In this document: positions 35,036 through 44,213 of the stretch, piece after piece
How positions within the stretch are numbered: position 1 is the first letter of the stretch
How the letters are laid out: each line of letters begins with the position of its first letter
Assembly (NCBI RefSeq): GCF_031450805.1
Contig: NZ_JARTVY010000001.1
Span: 1,860,001-1,924,000 of the forward strand
Reading direction: 5' to 3'
Source of the DNA: Caballeronia sp031450805
GTDB lineage: Bacteria; Pseudomonadota; Gammaproteobacteria; Burkholderiales; Burkholderiaceae
DNA length: 64,000 nt
The notes under the pieces: model-generated
Told to the model about the DNA's origin: nothing
Databases searched by the model: none
Seen by the model: only the letters and a program-made list of their open reading frames with translations
Position numbers and translations under genes: made by a program

Positions 35036-36911
35036 CTACTTTTCCTCGTTTTCAATCTCGTTGAGAAGTGCTAGTAACAGATTGTCTTGACCGGTCAGCC
35101 CCGGTCCATCGTCGTTGAAACCGCCTTCAACGACTGCAACGGTCGGATCATCGAACTTCGGGTACACCACGCGGAAGCCGCCATTCTTGGTCTTGATAAC
35201 GAAGAACCTACCGTTGTTAGCGCGTGATGCAAACCGTCCCCGATCTCCCTTTCCCTGACGCTTTGGTTCCGTCTGGTAGTGTTCATCGCAATACTTCGAT
35301 GCTTCGGCTTTCGACATACCAGCTTCAATTAGACCTGCCTTCTGCTTCTCAATAAATTCCTTCGTGACGAGGCGACCGGCACCGTGCAGTTCGACTACGT
35401 CGATGAATCGGCGTAGTTGTGCCGCAAGTGCGGCACGAATACGAAACCTTTCTTCATCCGTCACGGATGACATTTGTTCGATCAGCGACTTCGTGACGCG
35501 GGCGACTTCGCGCGAATCCGTACCTGAATCCTTCCGCTGCTGAATCTCGGTCAGCAACCGTTCCTTCGCCGCTTCGGCGTTTATCTTGTCGGTGGTAAGC
35601 CTGCTCAGTTGCTTCTGAACTTCCCCTTTCGTCAATTCCGTGGCACTGAGAAACAAGTCGAACAGTTTGTCTATGTTCTTCTGGATGTCGTCGATTTTTT
35701 TTTTCTTCGGCGTGTAGCTGGTCTTCGAGCTTCACTGGTTGCGGTCCAGTATCGTTGCGAAGATCGGCAAGCAAGGCATCAAGCGACAATCCTCGACAGA
35801 AGGTTAGGAACGCAGCTTCGAAGTCGTTATATCCCCACTGAACCGCGTAGCAGCCCATTCCACGCCTTGCCGCGTCGCAGACCAAGACCTTCTTTGGGGG
35901 ACGGATGGTTTCGCCTTCTGGCGTCTTGACGCGCTTCGCAGCGGCACCGGCGATGACCATGTTCGAACGCCCGCAATAGCCGCATCTCAGCAGACCGGAT
36001 AACAGGTTCGGAACGGTCGTTCCTTTGCGTGCTCGACCACCGCCGACCGCATTTTGGGCACGGAAGGCTTGTAGCGAGTAAAACTCATCCTTGGTGATGA
36101 CCGCAGGGTAGTAGTCCTCGATGGGTGGGCCGCTGATGATCTTCCTTCCGTTTATAGTCTCGCCGGGTTGAAATTCGCCGTATAACTGCTTCGATGTCAG
36201 GATTTTTTGAATATAGCTGCTGTGCCACGCGTTCTTCTCGCCCGAGAACGCTGGCGTGCCACGTTCATTGAGCATCTTTGCGATGGCAAGTTGACCGAAG
36301 CCGTTCTTCGCAAGGCTGATGATTTCTTTCACGATTTCGATGCGCTCTGGGATGAAGTTGAACTCAGTGCGATCCGCGTTTAGCTTCAACCAGAGCGGGC
36401 TACGTGCCGTAAGCTTCTTTGTGCCGATGTTCGCGCGTTTGTTGTTCCAAGCTGCACGCTGGCGCTTCGACTTGGTCAGGGATTCTTCGTGCGCGCGTGA
36501 CATGACTGTGAGACTGATTATCAGGTCCGTCATCTCCGTGGTACGGCTGGAATACACCCGGTTGTCCGTCAAAGTAACGATGGTGATCTGCTTCTTTAGG
36601 ATCGACCGGAATAGGTCGAACGCATCCATCACTTCGGCGCGAGAAAGCCGGTCCAACGATTCCACCAAGAGATAACTGCCGGGTAGAACTAAACCGGTGT
36701 CACACGCGTGAAGGAAGTCACCAAGGCGTCCGCGTTCGACGTTGCTACCCTTGTAAGCCGACACTCCAAGGTCATGGAAGGTAAGTGTGGTGTCCAGCGT
36801 CAGTCCATGTTTAGCAGCATAGGCTTCACTGAGTTCCTGTTGCCGTCTCAGTGAGTCGCCTTTACTTTGTTCCGGCGTAGAAAATCTGACGTACGAGTAG
36901 GCACGCGGCAT
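35036..36911 (-). CDS. Large serine recombinase (island integrase), A10-tract frameshift
   Basis: The reading frame starts PRAYSYVRFSTPEQ (catalytic serine about residue 11) and has VESLDRLSRAEVMDAF. A recombinase domain follows (GFGQLAIAKMLNERGTPAF), then a zinc ribbon (LRCGYCGRSNM, later CDAARRGMGC). After LHAEEKK there is a run of ten A at 35695-35704. With ten, the frame turns to NRRHPEE and ends at 35454. With nine, it continues IDDIQKNIDKLFDLFLSATE through a coiled-coil-like region to 35036, for about 624 residues, the normal size for this class. The gene sits 70 bases from the island-comEC junction and reads inward, as expected for the enzyme that integrated the island. Confidence 0.85.
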
Positions 36912-36954
36912 TGGTGGTCACATAAGACGATTGGACCACCGAGATTGTAGCGGG

Positions 36955-37000
36955 ATTATGTGTTCATAACCGTTAATTTGCGATTTCCGGGCTGCATATC
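36955..37000. other. attR, right island-chromosome junction
   Basis: The island arm contains TGTGTTC at 36959-36965, the shared TTGC is at 36978-36981, and comEC resumes with GATTTCCGGGCTGCATATCG. The joined arms (TGTGTTC ... TTGC ... GAACACA) form a roughly symmetrical site. Confidence 0.75.
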
Positions 37001-39130
37001 GGCTTCGTCGCGGGGCTGGCGGCGCTGGCTTGCGGGTTCGTCTGGAGGCGAGTCAGGGTGCGCGGCGTGGACGGGCCGCTGCTCATGGCCACGCCGAAAG
37101 TCGCGGCGCTCGGGGCGGCGTCGTTTGCGGCGGTGTATGCCGCGCTTGCCGGATTCAACGTGCCGGCGCAGCGGACGCTGTGGATGCTGACAGTGTTCGC
37201 GATCGCGTTCGTGTGCGGGCGGCGGCCGGCGTCGTCGCTCGTGCTCGCGTGGGCGCTTGCGCTCGTGCTGCTTGCCGATCCGTGGGCGGTGACATCGCCG
37301 GGATTCTGGCTGTCCTTCTGCGCGGTGGCGGCCATTTTGCATGCGATCGCGGCGCAAGGCCGGCGGGCGTCGAAGGCGCGAGGCGATGATGATGACGATT
37401 GGTTAGCCGGAGTGGAGGCGCGTGATCCGGTGTTGCCGGATGAAGGGGCGGGAGTTGCGTCGGATGAGGCGAGGGCGTCGAATGCGCGCCGAGCGTCGAA
37501 TGTGTCGGATGCGTCGGATGCGTCGGATGCGTCGGATGCGTCGGATGCGTCGGATGCGTCGGATGTGTCGGATGCGTCGAATACGTCTAACACGGCGAAT
37601 ACGTCGAATACGTCGAATACGTCGAATACGTCGAATACGTCGGATGCGTCGAGCATGTCTAACACGGCGAACGCGGTGAACGCGGCGAACGCGGCGAACA
37701 CGGCGAACACGGCGAACACGGCGAACAAGGCGAATGCTTCGAATGCTTCGAATAAGTCGAGCATGTCTAACACGGCGGACGCGGCGAAAGCGTCGAACAC
37801 GTCCTACGCGCTACATACGCGCGCCACACGACACTCACTGCTCACGCCGACTCCTATCGGCCCGAAGCGCCGGCTCATTTCCGCATTGCGCCGCACCGCT
37901 TCGAAGCTGCGCGCACACATCGCATCGAGCGCGCGCGTCCAATACGCCGTCACGCTCGCACTCGCGCCGCTGACCGCGTACTGGTTCTCGCAGGTGCCGC
38001 TCGTCGGGCCGCTCGCCAACGCGTTCGCGATTCCGTGGGTCAGTTTCATCGTCACGCCGGCGACGCTCGCCGGTCTGATCCTTCCCGCGCCCGTCGATGC
38101 GCCCGCGTTCCACATCGCGCATGCCGCGCTTTCCGTCCTTTGCGACGCGTTGAAGCACCTCGCCGATGCCGGCCCCGCATGGTCCCTCTGGCGCCTGCCG
38201 CAGCCTCGACCGTTCGCGCTCGCCGCCGCGCTGGCCGGGACTGCATGGGCGCTCGCCCCGCGCGGGTGGCCGTTGCGCTTCGCCGCGCCGCTGACCTGGC
38301 TGCCGCTGCTCGCGCCTGCACCACACGTCACACCGCCCGGCGCGTTCCGCATCACGGCGCTCGACATCGGCCAGGGCTCGGCGCTCGTCGTCGAGACGGC
38401 GAAGCACGCGCTGCTTTTCGACGCCGGCCCCGGTCCCGAATCGACCCACGCGGGCGAACGCATCACCGCGCCGTATCTGATCGCGACCGGAACGCGCACG
38501 CTCGATGCGCTCGTCATCAGCCATTCCGATTCCGATCACTCGGGCGGTGCGCCGGCGGTGCTGCAAGCGATCGCCGTGCGCCAGCTGCTCGCATCGCTTC
38601 CCGCCGACGACGCGCTCTGGTCGGACGCCCGCAAGCGCGGCAGCGACACGCTGCGATGCGCGGCGGGACAACACTGGACGTGGGACGGCGTCGACTTCCG
38701 CATGCTGTGGCCGGACCCTGGCCCGCTGACGGGCAAGCCGAATCATCAGGGCTGCGTGCTGAAAATCACGAACGCGTCCGGGCGAACCGCGCTTCTCACC
38801 GCCGACATCGAAGCCGATGTCGAACGCACGCTTCTCGCCCGCAATCCATCTGCGTTGCGCGCCGATGTTCTCATCGTGCCGCACCACGGCAGCCGCACGT
38901 CGTCGACCGAACCTTTCCTCGATTCCGTCGAGCCGCTCGCCGCGGTATTTCAGGTAGGCTATCGCAACCGTTTTCACCATCCGAACCCGACCGTCCATGC
39001 GCGCTACCGGATGCGGGGCATCGTGCTCTCGCGCAGCGACGAAGACGGCGCGGCCCGCATCGACGTGGGCTCGGACATCGTGCTCGAACGCTTCCGGCAA
39101 ACGCACGCGCGTTACTGGATGGACCACTGA
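36978..39130 (+). pseudogene. comEC: ComEC/Rec2 DNA channel, 3' fragment
   Basis: This continues the gene cut at 17275: ISGLHIGFVAGLAAL, NVPAQRTLWMLTVFA and FWLSFCAVAAILH belong to the competence-domain helices. The C-terminal metallo-beta-lactamase-like domain follows (TALDIGQGSALVVE, SHSDSDHSGGAPAVL, VPHHGSRTSS). With the 5' part the protein would be about 976 residues. An unusual acidic and Ser/Asn/Ala-rich insert of about 110 residues lies between helices and is encoded by a 9-bp repeat tract. As arranged it lacks a start, so it is non-functional unless the island excises. Confidence 0.93.
37503..37795 (+). repeat. 9-bp coding minisatellite within comEC
   Basis: Degenerate 9-bp units run head to tail in three families: TCGGATGCG (Ser-Asp-Ala), TCGAATACG (Ser-Asn-Thr) and GCGAACACG (Ala-Asn-Thr). 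The longest uniform runs are the first family near 37506-37560 and the second near 37603-37640. The unit length is three codons, so copy changes keep the frame. The encoded stretch is hydrophilic and probably disordered. Confidence 0.9.
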
Positions 39131-39141
39131 CAAGGAAGCGC

Positions 39142-39957
39142 TTGAAGGACATCATCCATTTCTCGCACGCGAACGGCTTCCCGGCATCGACGTATCGCAC
39201 GGTATTCGCCGAACTCGCCGACGACTACGAGATTCGCAGCATCGAACGATACGGCCACGATCCGCGCTTCCCCGTCACGCGCGACTGGCCTTATCTCGTC
39301 GATGAACTCATCGACGACATGAGCCGTCATCGGCGTGAAGCAGGCGGCGAGCATCCGAAAGTGTGGCTGGTCGGCCATTCGCTCGGCGGCTATCTGTCGC
39401 TGATGGCGGCGCACAAGCGCCCGCAGTGGGTGAAGGGCGTCGTCATGCTGGATTCGCCGGTCATCGCGGGGTGGCGCAGCGGTCTGCTGCGCGTGATGCA
39501 ATGGACCGGGCTCGACGAACGCCTGTCGCCCGCCGCCGCGACGCGCAACCGCCGCACGCGCTGGGCGAGCCGTGACGAGGCGTGGCGTCACTTTCGGGCG
39601 AAGCCCGCGTTCGCGCGCTGGGACGAACGGATGTTGTCGGATTACATCGAGTTCGGCATTCCGTCGACGCATCCCGACGGCACGCGCGCGCTCGCGTTCG
39701 ACCGGCAGACCGAATACCTGATCTATCGCACGTTGCCGCACACGCTCGGTGCGCGGCTCGCGCATGGCGCGCCGGTGCCGGTCGGATTCGTCGCGGGCAC
39801 GCAGTCGACCGAAGTGCGGCAGGTCGGACTCGCGATGACGCGGCGCATCGCCGGCGAGCATTTCGAGTGGATGGAAGGCAGCCATCTCTTCCCGATGGAA
39901 CGGCCCATCGACACCGCTCGCGCCGTGCGGCGGCTGCTTGTCGCAATGGACCGATAG
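39142..39957 (+). CDS. Alpha/beta hydrolase
   Basis: A 271-residue serine hydrolase. The opening LKDIIHFSHANGFPASTYRTVF is followed by the nucleophile elbow VGHSLGGYLSLM (Ser about residue 82) and the late catalytic histidine in GSHLFPMERP. The start is probably the TTG at 39142 with AAGGAAG upstream, 12 bases after the comEC stop; the open frame runs back inside comEC. Its substrate is unknown. Its message was presumably linked to comEC; the island leaves it with the 3' comEC fragment only. Confidence 0.82.
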   Translation: MKDIIHFSHANGFPASTYRTVFAELADDYEIRSIERYGHDPRFPVTRDWPYLVDELIDDMSRHRREAGGEHPKVWLVGHSLGGYLSLMAAHKRPQWVKGVVMLDSPVIAGWRSGLLRVMQWTGLDERLSPAAATRNRRTRWASRDEAWRHFRAKPAFARWDERMLSDYIEFGIPSTHPDGTRALAFDRQTEYLIYRTLPHTLGARLAHGAPVPVGFVAGTQSTEVRQVGLAMTRRIAGEHFEWMEGSHLFPMERPIDTARAVRRLLVAMDR

Positions 39958-40036
39958 ACGCGCATCTAAGCCGAAACGATCGCCATAAATGGCGTCAAAA
40001 GCAGGGCGCGCAAGGCGGATTTCACCGGCGCGCGCG

Positions 40037-40066
40037 TTGGGTCGCGGGCGGCCTTTACGGTATAAT
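40037..40066 (+). promoter_or_regulatory. Promoter of pyrG
   Basis: A perfect TATAAT at 40061-40066 and TTGGGT at 40037-40042 are separated by 18 bases, 26 bases upstream of the pyrG start. Confidence 0.6.
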
Positions 40067-40091
40067 CCGTTTTTCCCGCGAGCATCTAGCG

Positions 40092-41789
40092 ATGACCAAA
40101 TATGTATTCGTCACCGGCGGCGTAGTTTCTTCCCTCGGCAAGGGTATTGCCGCCGCCTCCCTCGCCGCGATCCTCGAATCGCGCGGTCTGAAAGTCACTC
40201 TCCTCAAGCTCGATCCCTACATCAACGTCGACCCCGGCACGATGTCCCCGTTTCAGCACGGCGAAGTGTTCGTGACGGAAGACGGCGCGGAGACCGACCT
40301 CGACCTCGGCCACTACGAGCGCTTCATCAGCACGAAGATGCGCAAGGCCAACAACTTCACCACGGGCCAGATCTACGAATCGGTGATCCGCAAGGAGCGC
40401 CGCGGCGAGTATCTCGGCAAGACGGTGCAGGTCATCCCGCACATCACCAACGAAATCCAGGCGTTCGTCGAGCGCGGCGCGGCCGCCGCCACGTGCGGTC
40501 AGCCGGATGTCGCGATCGTTGAAATCGGCGGCACGGTGGGCGACATCGAATCGCTGCCGTTCCTCGAAGCCGCGCGTCAGATGAGCCTGCGCATGGGCCG
40601 CCACAGCGCGTGCTTCGTGCACCTGACGCTCGTGCCGTTCATCGCCACCGCGGGCGAACTCAAGACCAAGCCGACTCAGCACAGCGTGCAGAAGCTCCGC
40701 GAAATCGGTATCTATCCGAACGTGTTGCTGTGCCGCGCGGATCGCCCGATTCCGGACGATGAGCGCCAGAAGATTTCTCTCTTCTCGAACGTGCAGGAAG
40801 ACGCGGTCATCTCGGTGTGGGACGCGGACAGCATCTACAAGATTCCGCAGATGCTCAACGATCAGGGCCTCGACGAGATCGTCTGCGACGAACTGAAGCT
40901 CTCGCCGCCGCCGGCCGACCTGAAGATGTGGTCGGATCTCGTGGAGAAGCTGGAGAATCCGAAGAACGAAGTGACCATCGGCATGGTCGGCAAGTATGTG
41001 GAACTGACCGAGTCGTACAAGTCGCTGATCGAGGCGCTGCGCCACGCGGCCATCCATACGTCGACGAAGGTCAACATCGAATATATCGATTCCGAGCAGA
41101 TCGAAGCCGAAGGCACGGGCGCGCTGGAACACCTCGACGCCGTGCTGGTGCCGGGCGGGTTCGGGCGTCGCGGCACGGAAGGCAAGATCAAGGCCATCCG
41201 CTATGCGCGCGAATCGAAGACGCCGTATCTCGGCATCTGCCTCGGCATGCAGCTCGCGGTCATCGAATTCGCGCGCGACGTCGCCGGTCTCGCCGATGCG
41301 AACAGCACCGAGTTCGACTCGCACACCACGAACCCGGTCGTCGCACTCATCACCGAGTGGTATGACCGTGCGGGCCGCATCGAAAAGCGCACCGAAGAAT
41401 CGGACCTCGGCGGCACCATGCGCCTCGGGTCGCAAAAGTGTCCGATCAAGCCCGGCACGATGGCCGAGCGCATCTACGGCACGGATGTGAACGAGCGTCA
41501 TCGTCATCGTTATGAAGTGAATAACCGTTTCGTGCCGCAACTCGAAGCGGGCGGGCTTATCATCAGCGCGCGTACGCCGAGCGAAGACCTGCCGGAGATG
41601 ATGGAGCTGCCGCAATCGCTGCATCCGTGGTTCGTCGGCGTGCAGTTTCACCCCGAATTCACCTCGACGCCTCGCGACGGGCATCCGCTCTTCAAGGCGT
41701 TCGTCGAAGCGGCGCGTTCGCACGCGCTGGCTGCGGGCGGCGCGAAGGGCGGCGCGCAGATCGCCGCGACGGCAGGAGCGCAGGCATGA
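40092..41789 (+). CDS. pyrG: CTP synthase
   Basis: PyrG makes CTP from UTP, ATP and glutamine. The 565-residue protein has an N-terminal synthetase domain (KYVFVTGGVVSSLGKGIAA, KLDPYINVDPGTMSPFQHG). The C-terminal class I glutamine amidotransferase has LGICLGMQLAVIEFA (nucleophile Cys), with the His and Glu in GVQFHPEFTSTP. About 20 extra Ala/Gly-rich residues follow the amidotransferase domain, a modest extension over the usual 545. The ATG at 40092 is the family start. The stop overlaps kdsA by 4 bases (ATGA). Confidence 0.98.
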   Translation: MTKYVFVTGGVVSSLGKGIAAASLAAILESRGLKVTLLKLDPYINVDPGTMSPFQHGEVFVTEDGAETDLDLGHYERFISTKMRKANNFTTGQIYESVIRKERRGEYLGKTVQVIPHITNEIQAFVERGAAAATCGQPDVAIVEIGGTVGDIESLPFLEAARQMSLRMGRHSACFVHLTLVPFIATAGELKTKPTQHSVQKLREIGIYPNVLLCRADRPIPDDERQKISLFSNVQEDAVISVWDADSIYKIPQMLNDQGLDEIVCDELKLSPPPADLKMWSDLVEKLENPKNEVTIGMVGKYVELTESYKSLIEALRHAAIHTSTKVNIEYIDSEQIEAEGTGALEHLDAVLVPGGFGRRGTEGKIKAIRYARESKTPYLGICLGMQLAVIEFARDVAGLADANSTEFDSHTTNPVVALITEWYDRAGRIEKRTEESDLGGTMRLGSQKCPIKPGTMAERIYGTDVNERHRHRYEVNNRFVPQLEAGGLIISARTPSEDLPEMMELPQSLHPWFVGVQFHPEFTSTPRDGHPLFKAFVEAARSHALAAGGAKGGAQIAATAGAQA

Positions 41790-42640
41790 AGCTATGTCAT
41801 TTCGAAGCGGGTCTGGACCAGCCCTTCTTTCTGATCGCGGGCACGTGCGTCGTCGAATCTGAACAAATGACGATCGACGTCGCCGGGCGGCTGAAGGAAA
41901 TCACGTCCAAGCTCGGCATTCCGTTCATCTATAAGTCGTCGTTCGACAAGGCGAACCGCAGTTCGGGCAAGTCGTATCGCGGTCCGGGAATGGACGAAGG
42001 CTTGCGCATTCTCGGCGAAGTGAAGAAGCAGCTCGGCGTGCCCGTGCTCACGGACGTGCATGCCGAAGAGGAAATCGAAGCGGTGGCATCGGTCGTGGAT
42101 GTGCTGCAGACGCCCGCGTTCCTGTGCCGTCAGACGGACTTCATCCACGCGTGCGCGCGTTCGGGGAAGCCCGTCAACATCAAGAAAGGCCAGTTTCTCG
42201 CGCCGCACGACATGAAGAACGTGATCGACAAGGCGCGCGATGCGGCGCGTGAAGCCGGTCTCTCTGAAGACCGCTTCATGGCGTGCGAGCGCGGCGTGTC
42301 GTTCGGCTATAACAACCTCGTGTCCGATATGCGTTCGCTCGCGATCATGCGCGAGACCGACGCGCCCGTCGTGTTCGACGCCACGCATTCCGTGCAGTTG
42401 CCGGGCGGGCAGGGCACCAGTTCCGGCGGCCAGCGCGAGTTCGTGCCGGTGCTGGCGCGCGCGGCAGTCGCTACGGGCGTCGCGGGGCTTTTCATGGAGA
42501 CGCATCCCGATCCCGCGTGCGCGAAGTCGGACGGTCCGAACGCCGTGCCGCTGCATCGCATGGAAGCACTGCTCGAGACGCTCGTCGCGCTCGATCGCGC
42601 GGTCAAGAGCGGTCCGTTTCTCGAGAACGACTTCAACTAA
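41786..42640 (+). CDS. kdsA: 3-deoxy-8-phosphooctulonate synthase
   Basis: KdsA condenses phosphoenolpyruvate with arabinose-5-phosphate to give KDO-8-phosphate for lipopolysaccharide. The 284-residue TIM-barrel protein shows GTCVVESEQM, YKSSFDKANRSSGKSYRGPG, DVLQTPAFLCRQTDF and PVVFDATHSVQLPGG, all hallmarks. It is coupled to pyrG by an ATGA overlap; CTP is also needed later in KDO activation, which makes the pairing sensible. Confidence 0.97.
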   Translation: MKLCHFEAGLDQPFFLIAGTCVVESEQMTIDVAGRLKEITSKLGIPFIYKSSFDKANRSSGKSYRGPGMDEGLRILGEVKKQLGVPVLTDVHAEEEIEAVASVVDVLQTPAFLCRQTDFIHACARSGKPVNIKKGQFLAPHDMKNVIDKARDAAREAGLSEDRFMACERGVSFGYNNLVSDMRSLAIMRETDAPVVFDATHSVQLPGGQGTSSGGQREFVPVLARAAVATGVAGLFMETHPDPACAKSDGPNAVPLHRMEALLETLVALDRAVKSGPFLENDFN

Positions 42641-42660
42641 CGCGCGGGTCGGCATAGCCG

Positions 42661-42690
42661 GGCGGACGCCTCGCGGTCGGCGTCCGCTTC
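42661..42690 (+). terminator. Hairpin after kdsA
   Basis: A 9-bp perfect stem GCGGACGCC / GGCGTCCGC with an 8-base loop is followed by TTC. The T-run is poor, so it may be only a partial terminator between kdsA and eno. Confidence 0.45.
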
Positions 42691-42823
42691 ACGAGGACAG
42701 AAATGGTCGCGCGAAGGCAGGCGCGAACCACGAGAGCCGTCAGACGGTCTGAGCGAAGCCAGTGCAGCATCGAGTCATCGCTTCATTGTGACCGACAGAA
42801 TTCATCGTCAATTTGAGGAAACC

Positions 42824-44107
42824 ATGAGTGCTATCGTAGATATCATCGGCCGCGAGATTCTCGATTCGCGAGGCAACCCCACCGTCGAGTGCGATGTTTT
42901 GCTCGAATCGGGCACGATGGGCCGCGCCGCGGTGCCGTCGGGGGCGTCCACGGGATCGCGTGAAGCCATCGAACTGCGCGACGACGAAGCCGGCCGCTAC
43001 GGCGGCAAAGGCGTGCTGAAGGCGGTCGAACACATCAACACCGAGATTTCCGAAGCCATCATGGGCCTCGACGCCTCGGAACAGGCTTTCCTCGACAAGA
43101 CCCTGCTCGAGCTCGACGGCACCGAAAACAAGTCGCGCCTCGGCGCTAACGCGTTGCTCGCCGTGTCGATGGCTGTGGCGAAGGCCGCAGCGGAAGAAGC
43201 CGGCCTGCCGCTCTATCGCTATTTCGGCGGCTCGGGCGCGATGCAACTGCCGGTGCCGATGATGAACATCGTCAACGGCGGCGCGCACGCGAACAACAGC
43301 CTGGACATCCAGGAATTCATGATCGTGCCGGTGAGCCAGCCGACCTTCCGCGAAGCGCTGCGTTGCGGCGCCGAAGTGTTCCACGCGCTCAAGAAGATCC
43401 TGTCGGATCGCGGCATGAGCACGGCAGTCGGCGACGAAGGCGGTTTCGCACCGAACTTCGGCAGCAACGACGAATGCCTCTCCACCATTCTCCAGGCCAT
43501 CGAGAAGGCGGGCTATCGCGCGGGTGAAGACGTGCTGCTTGCGCTGGACTGCGCGGCGAGCGAGTTCTACCACGACGGCAAATACCAGCTCGCCGGCGAA
43601 GGCCTGCAGCTTTCGTCGGGCGAATTCACCGACTATCTCGCGACGCTCGCCGACAAGTTCCCGATCGTTTCCATCGAAGACGGCATGCACGAAAGCGACT
43701 GGAACGGCTGGAAGACGCTGACCGACCGCCTCGGCAAGAAAGTGCAGCTCGTCGGCGACGATCTCTTCGTCACGAACACGCGCATCCTGAAGGAAGGCAT
43801 CGAGAAGGGCATCGCGAATTCGATCCTCATCAAGATCAATCAGATCGGCACGCTGACGGAGACGTTCGCGGCCATCGAAATGGCGAAGCGCGCCGGCTAC
43901 ACGGCGGTCATCTCGCACCGCTCGGGCGAAACGGAAGATTCGACGATCGCGGATATCGCCGTCGGCCTGAACGCCGGTCAGATCAAGACCGGCTCGCTGT
44001 CGCGCAGCGACCGCATCTCGAAGTACAACCAGTTGCTGCGTATCGAGGAAGACCTCGGCGATATCGCAAGCTATCCCGGCAAGTCGGCGTTCTACAACTT
44101 GCGCTAA
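42824..44107 (+). CDS. eno: Enolase
   Basis: Enolase converts 2-phosphoglycerate to phosphoenolpyruvate. The 427-residue protein opens with SAIVDIIGREILDSRGNPTVE and contains VGDEGGFAPN, KINQIGTLTET and SHRSGETEDSTIADIAVG with the metal and catalytic residues. The ATG at 42824 has TGAGGA upstream; a frame from 42788 lacks support. It supplies the phosphoenolpyruvate that kdsA, just upstream, consumes. The order kdsA-eno-ftsB is common in betaproteobacteria. Confidence 0.98.
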   Translation: MSAIVDIIGREILDSRGNPTVECDVLLESGTMGRAAVPSGASTGSREAIELRDDEAGRYGGKGVLKAVEHINTEISEAIMGLDASEQAFLDKTLLELDGTENKSRLGANALLAVSMAVAKAAAEEAGLPLYRYFGGSGAMQLPVPMMNIVNGGAHANNSLDIQEFMIVPVSQPTFREALRCGAEVFHALKKILSDRGMSTAVGDEGGFAPNFGSNDECLSTILQAIEKAGYRAGEDVLLALDCAASEFYHDGKYQLAGEGLQLSSGEFTDYLATLADKFPIVSIEDGMHESDWNGWKTLTDRLGKKVQLVGDDLFVTNTRILKEGIEKGIANSILIKINQIGTLTETFAAIEMAKRAGYTAVISHRSGETEDSTIADIAVGLNAGQIKTGSLSRSDRISKYNQLLRIEEDLGDIASYPGKSAFYNLR

Positions 44108-44154
44108 AGCTTTCGCCGCTTTAGTCGATAAGGACGTTAGCTTTATTCTCTGTC

Positions 44155-44197
44155 CGCCGCGCCGGCTTCGGTGTCACTGAAGCCGTCCGGCGGCGCT
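44155..44197 (+). terminator. Hairpin between eno and ftsB
   Basis: Arms cgccgcgccggcttc and gaagccgtccggcggcg pair with a small bulge around TCACT. It is followed by TTATTTC, so termination would be partial. Confidence 0.45.
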
Positions 44198-44213
44198 TAT
44201 TTCGGCTACTCGA

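Larger units (their letters stand above)
17272..36981. mobile_element. Integrative genomic island inside comEC (about 19.7 kb)
   Basis: The left end is at TTGC 17272-17275 and the right end at TTGC 36978-36981. Joining comEC at this shared tetranucleotide gives GTT GCG ATT TCC in one frame (V A I S of the conserved GTSHLVAISGLHIG block), so the boundary is base-exact. A large serine recombinase at the right end, reading inward, is the likely integrase. The element carries a restriction enzyme, regulators, a resolvase, a HUH-type protein and an IS21-family insertion. No type IV secretion or phage structural genes are visible, so it is not self-transmissible from what is seen. Confidence 0.93.

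Noticed and set aside
40086..41723. 545-codon open frame opposite pyrG
   Set aside because: Antisense shadow of CTP synthase, with composition typical of GC third-position bias.
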